From positions 15,902,501-15,966,500 of the forward strand of contig LR990046.1 in assembly GCA_905147135.1 (NCBI GenBank): 64,000 nt of DNA, written 5' to 3'. The notes beneath the pieces were generated by a model, which made no database searches, was not told the origin of the DNA, and saw nothing but the letters and a program-made list of their open reading frames with translations. Origin of the DNA: Blastobasis lacticolella (lineage: Eukaryota; Arthropoda; Insecta; Lepidoptera; Blastobasidae). The translations under genes and the position numbers were made by a program. Shown here in pieces: positions 56,340-64,000 of this stretch. How positions within the stretch are numbered: the stretch's first letter is position 1; each line of letters opens with the position of its first letter.

Positions 56340-59300
56340 GTCAGACTGGTGGCAGGGCTTTATTCTGACCCTTTACTACATGGTCCACTGGGTTATCCTG
56401 CTCGAGATCCACTCGAATTTCGAGTGCTGGAGGATCAGTGACACCTGGTAGATTAACTTCTGGTACGCTAGGTAGATCCTCTGATATCGCCTCTGCTTCT
56501 GGTGGTTCCTCGTCTTCAACCACCTCTAAAGGATAGAGGTGTCCGATAGAGCGCGTTAATGTATGTCTACTTTACCTCGAGCGACTCTACACTGACCGTC
56601 GCACCCCTGAATCAATGTGTCAATTTTGCCCACTTTCCATTGACTCCTATTTTTATGGTCAGCCTTAATTTGCACGAGATCACCGACTTGTGATGCTTGA
56701 TGGCACTTCACTCTGGGTTATTTGGGTGCGTGATTGGACCTCTCCCTGAGTGCCACCAAATACTGACCTATGAACATCCTTTTAAATTCTTCTAGGATTT
56801 CTAGCCCCCTCTTCCAGCTCTCTATCAAGTCATTCTTTGTAGTTGTGCTATTTGCCGGAGCTTCTGCTAATGCTGGTTTCACAGTCAGGCATTTACCCAG
56901 GCTTAAAAATCTGCTGGTCGTAGGACTTGGTCTACTTCCGTACCGACCTTTGTCAGTGGCCTTGTGTTGAATATTGCCTCTGTTTCTTTTACAACTGTTA
57001 ATAGCCTGCTATCGTTGAGAAAGCGTTTATCTAGGGTTCGTTTAAGGCAGTGTTTTACTAACGCTACCAGCATGGCTAGCACAAGTGTATCCGCGACAAA
57101 GCTCGCGCCGCGGGAGAGCGTTTGTTTGCTTCTCTCAATGCTGAGATGAAAGAGATAGCAATACCTATGTCATGCCTTTTATCGCTTATCGTGCGCGAGA
57201 GCAACATGTGCTAGCCCTGCAGGCGTTCATAGAACGCTCCATGTCAAGGGGCTAATTGTGGTGTAAATTTCCATTTTATATTGTTTTTTACGCAGTATGG
57301 CTGCTGTACCACTTCAGACACCAATTTGAAGTATGTCGCATTATCTGAGTACATCCTTTTTGGTATATTCCTAGTTGCTGAAAACCTTCGCAGTGCTAGA
57401 AAGCACTCTTCAGCGGAAAGGTCATTCACGACTTCTAAGTGAATAGCTCGAACTGTTAGACATGTGAACAAAGCTGTCCACCTCTTCGCCTTTCCAGTTG
57501 GTGTGTTCACAAATAAATGACCTCAGTAGTCAACGCCTGTACCGTCGTAGTTCACTCTCTCCGATGGTAATGCCGGTGCAGCTGGTAAGCGGTATGGACC
57601 ACCGCTATGTTTGATACATTGCAAACACTTCCGAATTATCCTTGTACTTGAGGTATTCCTTGAGGTCTTTCTGCAAGACGATTCGAGATTCTAGATGTCT
57701 GTACGGATTCATCCCCACCATTGGGTGTATCCTGTGTTGTCTTACCTAGGCTTTCGCCTAGGACCTCCCCATAAAAAAAAGGTTGTGATATGCCTTATTG
57801 AGTCGATTCTCGGGCCAATAGGACTCGTCCTTAGCGAGAAACTCAGGTCCATTCTACCAGACGTCTTTCGTCTCTGTAAACAACTTTGTGCTGATGTAAC
57901 ACATCTTAGTGTTTGGATGATTTTGTTTTATCTCTGACCCTGTTAGCAACGAGAGACAGAAGTAGCTTGCTCGACGTCATCCAACTAAGTACTACTTGGC
58001 TGTCTGACCATATATACTCTTTGTGTATCTTCAGCTCCAAGCTATTCCTCATGTATTTCAGGAGTCTGCTATATCAAGAATCCAAGGAGTTCTAATCTGG
58101 GTATTTTTAGCTCATCTTATCCTTAGCTTGAGATACATGTGATTTTGTTATGAGGAAGGATACGGAGCTTTTGTTCTCATCAAATACTTTGATGTATATG
58201 ACAGCAGCGTAGGCGTCCTTTAATGCGTCCGTGAAACAGTGTAGCTAGTACTTGAGGCCAGCATTAGATGTGTCTGATCCTAGAAATCTGGGTATCTCAA
58301 TGTCCAGTATTATCTTTAGACGGTCCATCTCTTCTTTTACTGACAGAATCAACTCAGTTGATAGTTCAGTGTCCCATTTATATTTCTTCTCACAGATCTG
58401 TTGAAAGATAAGCTTCAATGATTGCACGTGTAGACACGCAACACCATAAGGATCATACACGCGCGCTAAAGCTCGAATGACTTTTATCTTCGTGCTTAAA
58501 GGAGGTTCCGTGCCGAAGTGACTCTCTGTCAGATTTAAGGACAGCTTATCAGGTACATTCCAATTTAGGCCCAGTACTTTGACGTTACCCTTGTTCATTG
58601 ACTGGTGTCTTTGGTACAATTTCAATGAAAGTTTGATTATTGGAAATCCAGTCACTGATATTCATGGCTCGAAAGCAGACCTTGTCTGGGTATATACATG
58701 CTTAGCACCCGTGACTAAGTTGTCAACATATCATCTATCTGCTACTGACTTTAGTAATGCCTCATTTGTCTGGCTCATATGGTGTCGGATTGTGGCGGTA
58801 AGCAGGAATGGACTTGACACTACCCCAAACGGAAATCTGCAGAATCCTAGATGCAATATGTTATCTTCGGTTGTTTCCCCGTTGATATATTTTAACTACA
58901 AAAACTTGTCACGTCACGATCTTCCTCTTGAAGTGCTACTTGTAGAAAAGCCTTCTCCACATCAGCTAGTATGCCAAACCTTTTCGTCCGGAATTCCAGA
59001 AGTAGCGCTGTCAGATCTTCAAGCATGGAGGGGCCGCTGTACTGACACTCATTAAGGCTCTTCTGCCCAGTCTACTTTACAGATGCATCGTATACGATCC
59101 TTCTAGGCTTTCCCTTTTGCTTGACCATATGATGTGGCAGATAATGATGTGTGTGGTCGCTCTTTTCCGCATGTTCTTGACTAATGATCACTGTAATGCC
59201 CAGTTCAAATTATTCCCTTAAAACGCTATCATATTCATTTAGAGAACTTGAGTCTAGTCTTCCTAGGGCACTTCTTAACCGACCCAGAACCATGCCAAAG

Positions 59301-59490
59301 TTTGATGGCAGTCCCGAAGGATGCTGAGTCCATGGCCACTTGACTAAATAAAGCTTATTTTGATTCTGCACTGTCTCATTGTAGTGACGGACAGCCTCTT
59401 CTTGTCTTGTAGCTTTGGGCGAGTTAGTGATTCCTGTACTCTCTAACGACCATAAGAAATTCATATCTACGGGTTTTGTATGTGACATTC
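56340..59490 (-). pseudogene. BEL/Pao pol (reverse transcriptase, RNase H, integrase), decayed
   Basis: Reading leftward: NFLWSLESTGI near 59450 and LVKWPW at 59350 mark the start of the RT part. A stretch with GKPRRIVYDAS lies near 59100, then the catalytic YVDNLVTG near 58715 (after an internal stop), and IPRFLG near 58285. The integrase follows, with LTVRAIHLEVV at 57440, YSDNATYF near 57340 and EACLNSRPL-like codons near 56970. A C-terminal VGDLVQIK-type module lies near 56690 and an acidic tail ends near 56340. Many stops and frame changes are spread along it, so no functional polyprotein remains. The order and motifs are specific to BEL/Pao elements. It is an old retroelement copy without an envelope gene that I can see. 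Confidence 0.83.
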
Positions 59491-59574
59491 ACAGTAAGTA
59501 GTCACTGATAAAATCTCATTCTATTCATTTAAGGGGACTTTCCCTGACAAAATTATCCAAAATCAGTGTCAATG

Positions 59575-60501
59575 AGGTGCAACACACAGCCAGGAGACGC
59601 CCTCACAACGCCAAGACTTCCAATATTAAATCCACCAAAGTTCTCTGGAGATTGCCCCAAACATACAGAGCCCTGGGGATCAGCTCACAGCCAATATACA
59701 TGACAGGAACCTGATAAATACTGATAAGTTGTCGCACCCTATCAGCCGTTCATGAGGTGAAGTTTTGGAAGCAATTTCTGGGTTAACAACAACAAATGAA
59801 AACCATGTCACAATTGTGGATTCCCATTACACTTAATTGTGTAAGACCGCCACAGAGGAAAGCGAGAGCCGCAGAGCCACGCCTAATGAGGCGGACTGAC
59901 ATCTGAACTTTATAGAAAGACTAGGCGAACCTGCTAATGGCAACCACCCAAGAGCCATGGTCCTACGTAAACTCCCTGCTCAGGCTATTCATGAACTACA
60001 TCTGATTGATACGGTGAATACAATGGTGTCCATTAGACACAACTTAAATAAAATTATTATGGCGAAAAAGAAATCGACAGCTGTACTATAAATAACCGCA
60101 ACTCCATTAGGTGCTGTACTTCCATTGGAGTCAACCACCGAAGCACTACATGCAAGAGTCGATCATCCAAGAAAAACCTAAACCTAAAGTGGTAAGGAGA
60201 CATTCAGCTTCGGCTTCGGAGACAGATTGAAGAGCAACTCTATGCTGATGTTTGTGCCTTTTCTGCAAGTTGACCTATCACACCAGTGACGACTGTAGGA
60301 AGGTCACGAATGTTGAAGCCCGAAAGCAGAAACTTCATGGACGACGCCTGAAGTGTCTTCGAAAGGGCCATAAAACGGAGGACCGCCAGCATAGAGTGTC
60401 CTGTTACCGGTGTAGTGGCTCATATGCAGCCTTTGCTGCATTGTGAACTTTTCTAGTGCAGCCCTTCTTAATTCCACTCTTTTAGATAGAACTTCATCCA
60501 T
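59575..60501. pseudogene. BEL/Pao gag, most of it inverted relative to pol
   Basis: The gag start (DEVLSKRVELRRAALEKF) reads on the minus strand at 60501-60437. The main gag body reads on the plus strand: LNPPKFSGD near 59630, LINTDKLSH near 59715, then GEVLEAISGLTTTNEN near 59760. A pair of zinc-knuckle-like cysteine clusters (CLFCK, CLRKGHK, CYRCSG) follows at 60250-60410. Gag packages element RNA. The breakpoints lie near 59500-59575 and 60437. Stops and frame changes are present. Confidence 0.7.
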
Positions 60502-62087
60502 TATTACAGCTGAAATTCACATTTCCACAAATTACAAGAATAAATGTCTGTAACTATACATCAACAGTGCATAGGCACACATGTATGCTTTTAATATATT
60601 TATCTTTATATAACTTATATTACTCTCTGGGTAATTTCAGTACACAGCGAATGAAACCCCCTTACTTCATAACCTAGTTACAATTCACCTGAACAACCTG
60701 TACCTGTACTAGACATTTTATAATATATTATAACTGAATATAAGTTCTATAATGCGGCAAAAAAGTTTTAAACTTACTCACCACTTCATATAGATACGTA
60801 TTGTAATAAAAATTTCAATTATATGTGGCTGTGGCGTTAGTCGTTAGATTAATTTTATTCCGCCCGGCCGACCGCGCAAACAGATAGGTACTTATTACTT
60901 GCGTACTTCTCAAATCTCAACTCTGCGGTTGAAATATCGTGATGGTTACCAACGGGTATGTTCCTACTACTTTCAGGCTGAAATGAGCATAAACGTAACG
61001 CGATTAGGTGTTATCCACTATGGGTTTGAGTTGAACTCAAAGAACACTTCATCAGGTGCACAACTACTCACCTGGCTACAAACCGCAGATCGTCTGAGAA
61101 AATGTTTCACTGCACTTGTTCAAGCAAATACAATAACTCACATCAACACCTAAGTAGTTTCTGTACGATTTTAATGTAAACTCGTGAATTTTCGACCAAA
61201 ATTCTAAATCTTAGTACAAAAAACAATTTTTCCCAACAATTCAAAAAACGGAAAGAAAGACGGCGCGCGAGAAAAAAATTACGAGCTTTTCTGTGTTCCG
61301 TTTCTCATAGCAGTTTTGTTTGTGAAAATAACGTTGTTGTTTTTTATGGACGTAGTGTCACGAATGGAACTCTTAATTTAGTGGCGAAATCGAACCTAGT
61401 CTTCCTTGCTTTTCATCTTTGTACAATTAATAATTATTCTAACACAGTGACATAACAACATGTATTAGAACCTAGTATTCGAACGTACCTTTATACCATA
61501 GACTTAAAAACTAGAGTAACTCGGAAGTTGACTTTGTCTCCAAGTTGGCCAACCTGATTTTATCTTAAAAATAAATCCGAAGGTACTAGGTACCCTTTAT
61601 AGCTTCTGCAACAAACCCAAATAATTCTTCTAAATTACGTAATGAATTTATTTACTTAGTTCATTTAAGTCTGTGTAGCAATACTACTGAATAACTTTGT
61701 ATCGACTGAAAAGCATAAATGGGCTTGTGTGAGTTTGAATTTTGCGCGTTGCATACAGTGCCAGATTAGAACACGTGAAATTTCTGAGAAACACTTGTAT
61801 TTTCATTTCCCTAAACCTATCTCATTATCAACATATTAAATGTTTTAAAGATGTTGATCTATAAAGGGATTAATCAGTTAAAGAGATAATAGTGGTATCA
61901 GCAACTAACACAATATTTTAATGATACGTATGGTGCATCCATTGTTTATACGCGTACACAATAATATGGAAATGTAATTAAATGTAATTAAAACGACGTA
62001 GGGTCGGTAAAAAAAAATATATTTTTTTAACTTTACGTAGGTAAGCTGTAAAAAAGCTGTAGAAAGTAAATCCTTTTTATCTGAACA
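60502..62087. other. Leader region of the BEL/Pao element, no gene
   Basis: AT-rich 5' leader on the element's strand. An 84-codon plus-strand ORF (60899-61153) has no recognisable domain. No additional repeats identified. Confidence 0.4.
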
Positions 62088-63067
62088 CTAGCGGCCCGCC
62101 CCGGCTTCGCACGGGTAGTAAACCTTAACAAATTATACACCTGAACCTTCGTCATGAATCACGTTGTCTAAAACCGCACTATGTAGTCTGTGTGTGAATA
62201 CCGCATGAAAATCCGTTCAGTAGTTCTTGAGTTTATCGCGTACAGACTGACAGTAAGACACGGCGTGGGACTTCGTTTTATAATATGAAGTAATTATATT
62301 ATACTTAAGTATGTACTGAGTAGTGTCCCGTTACAAACAGGACACCATATTACGATCACAAAAGTTCCAACCGTCTCCTCAACCATTTTAGGGGGAAGGG
62401 GCGACCCGGCTCCTGACTGCCGTATTTCTTGACATTGACTCCCCCGTACGTACCCCGTGCTGCCTAGATAGCCGAGCGGACTGAGCGGCGAACACGCGAC
62501 TTTTTTCTAATATTTGCATTTTTAAACTCGTGATATCTTTCGAATGGAATGTCTGAATTGAATAATTCAAAAAGTTATATAAAGGTATTGAAGCAGTCGT
62601 GAATATGAAGTAATTGATTTTGATAAGGATTAATATCAAGGTACAAATAAAGAGCGTTTTTTAGCGGCGGCATTTTAATTAAATTTTGAAAATAAAAGAA
62701 CACTTATTGTGACATAACTATAATAGTTAGACATATACTGTCGCGACACTTTTTGTAGATAATGATGTGTTCTGCAAAGTCGTAGTACATTATTTTGTTC
62801 TATCGCTAATTGTTTCGGCAGCGCATTCGACGAAAGAGATTTTAAGACTCATTTTTCAACACCTTCGGTTACATTGTTCAAATTTTACCAAGGATCCCTA
62901 ATTTTTTTCAAAATGAAATGTAGCCTATATCAAATTGGAAGAATGTAGCATTCTATTGGTGAAAGAATTTTTTAAATCGGCCCAGTACTTTTTGAGCCTA
63001 TTCATTACAAACATACAAACATACAAAAATAGGTACAAATCTTTCCTCTTTATAATATTAGTGTAGA
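62088..63067 (-). mobile_element. Complete non-autonomous Helitron (Lep1-like)
   Basis: On the minus strand it begins A/TCTACACTAATATTATAAAG at 63067 and ends with a GC-rich hairpin (CCCGTGCGAAGCCGGGGCGG) and CTAG/T at 62088. The 5'-TC, CTAG-3', insertion between A and T, and absence of target duplication are Helitron hallmarks. It is 980 bases long with no Rep/helicase gene. It lies inside the BEL/Pao leader, so it is younger than that element. Confidence 0.9.
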
Positions 63068-63193
63068 TAGATAAGTCTGAAGAAAATGAAATGAAATTCT
63101 CCATAGTTTATATTGCTTCAAATATGAGGAAACCGAACCCGGAGTAACCAGATATGAATCTGGCTTCCGAATATCCCAGCACCTCCACCGTTT

Positions 63194-64000
63194 TGTCGTC
63201 CCTTTCCATGAATAATCTTTATACTAATAGTGCCGTAGGTTCATAATCATGAATCAGTATAAATCGTATACAATTAGGACAACAAATAATAACATACACA
63301 TGGTGTAATAAGATGAATCAACTGCAGTATAAGCCAATGCATGTACGGTAATGAATTGACGGTATTACATTCACGTCGTACGTACTGTTATCAAGTAAGC
63401 TGAGCAAACACAGTCGACTCGCTCCGGTCTAAGCGTAACAAATCGCCCGGGTACTTTCCATCTTCTTGGTCTCCGTGATTCTGGGAGGCGGGCTACCCGC
63501 CTTTCCAGTACACTCGCTGATCATAGGTGCCTGGTCTGAGCAGTTTACCTAGATCTTGACCTAGCCAGTACCCGCCGGACGTGTAAGCTTTGCCTCCACG
63601 AGGACCTCCACCTTCCCCATAGTCCTGCCACGGTTGCTCCAACTATGAGTCGACTGTCTTTAGGCGAGAGGAACTCGCTCCAGTCCAATTTCTACGCACC
63701 ATGTCTATGACACTACTCAGAGTATATTATACTAGCGTTTATTGGATTCAAATGGAAAGCTACTGTGCTAGTTCCATACGTACAGGCTCATCATCTTTCC
63801 ACACCATATAAATGACAGTCGTATAATATATACATGAACACTTACCAGAGTCACAGGTCGCTGCGTCGTACTGCGCACTCCTTATGCCCTGATCTGCTCC
63901 GTTCACGTACCTTGGGGTTTAAGTGCACCCACCAACAAAGCGTCGTTTTCTGTCCTCGTGTCAACCTACAGAACCGTTATATTCAAAAGCATAGCCAAAG
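63194..64000 (-). repeat. BEL/Pao 5' LTR, cut by the window edge
   Basis: Matches 55394-56199 almost base for base. By comparison about 97 more bases should lie beyond the window. Confidence 0.85.

Larger units (their letters stand above)
55394..64000 (-). mobile_element. BEL/Pao LTR retrotransposon, decayed, continues past the right edge
   Basis: Direct repeats at 55394-56296 and from 63194 onward are LTRs, with pol on the minus strand between them. TGGAGGTGCTGGG (minus, just inside the right LTR) is a candidate tRNA primer site, and AGAACAAGAAGTGAGGAG (minus, near 56320) a candidate polypurine tract. The internal region carries gag, pol and a Helitron insertion. Confidence 0.85.

Noticed and set aside
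58579..59055. 158-codon plus-strand ORF
   Set aside because: It is the antisense of the BEL/Pao reverse transcriptase.
1..64000. CRISPR arrays, operons, bacterial promoters or terminators
   Set aside because: No regularly spaced repeat-spacer structure and no prokaryotic gene organisation; the window is eukaryotic.

Overview
The window looks like nuclear DNA of a moth or butterfly. It is AT-rich and intron-bearing, and it is packed with degraded repeats of lepidopteran type: Helitrons ending in the CTAG hairpin terminus, RTE-type LINE tails with (GAT)n, tRNA-headed SINEs, jockey/CR1-group LINEs, BEL/Pao and Ty3/gypsy remnants, and hAT, piggyBac and Penelope-like elements. No bacterial features, rRNA genes, functional tRNA genes or CRISPR arrays were seen. 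The lineage is an inference from the repeats, since I could run no search.

Layout. 1-2.7 kb: a restriction-endonuclease-type (R2-like) retrotransposon cut by the left edge. 4.1-7.8 kb, minus: three in-phase exons of what is probably a host DUF1091-type secreted protein, with introns full of SINE and LINE debris. 8.8-9.8 kb: a non-autonomous hAT element with a perfect 8-bp target duplication. 10.6-11.2 kb: a 5'-truncated Penelope-like element between inverted repeats. 11.8-18.8 kb: LINE tails, a Helitron, a jockey-like LINE carrying a MITE, and a gypsy integrase fragment. 18.8-22 kb: an unrecognised gene of 229 codons with its own promoter. 22-33.7 kb: minisatellite, SINEs, MITEs, a 2.1-kb transposon with 37-bp perfect inverted repeats, and a nearly complete LINE with ORF1 and ORF2.

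33.8-39 kb has no recognisable lepidopteran repeat. It holds a broken inverted copy of the 229-codon gene, an unknown two-exon gene of 128 codons, and an intact short gene made only of ankyrin repeats with a canonical TATA/initiator promoter. Short ankyrin-only IkB-like genes are typical of polydnaviruses (vankyrins), so I infer that this block, and perhaps 18.8-22 kb, may derive from parasitoid-wasp bracovirus DNA. This is the most interesting part of the window and is not proven.

39-48.7 kb: one LINE split by a 6.9-kb hAT-type insertion. The LINE frame joins exactly when the insertion and one copy of its 8-bp duplication are discounted. Inside the insertion lies an intact four-exon piggyBac transposase gene of 740 codons, followed by long fold-back satellites. 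49.2-52 kb: a second, fuller R2-like element with N-terminal zinc finger, RT and endonuclease, broken by one frameshift. 55.4 kb to the right edge: a decayed BEL/Pao element with 0.9-kb LTRs, an internally inverted gag segment and a complete Helitron inserted in its leader.

How it works together: apart from the DUF1091-type gene and the possible virus-derived genes, this is a layered transposon graveyard in which insertion order can be read from nesting and target-site duplications. The piggyBac gene, the ankyrin gene, the 229-codon gene and the two-exon gene are the only apparently intact non-host coding units.
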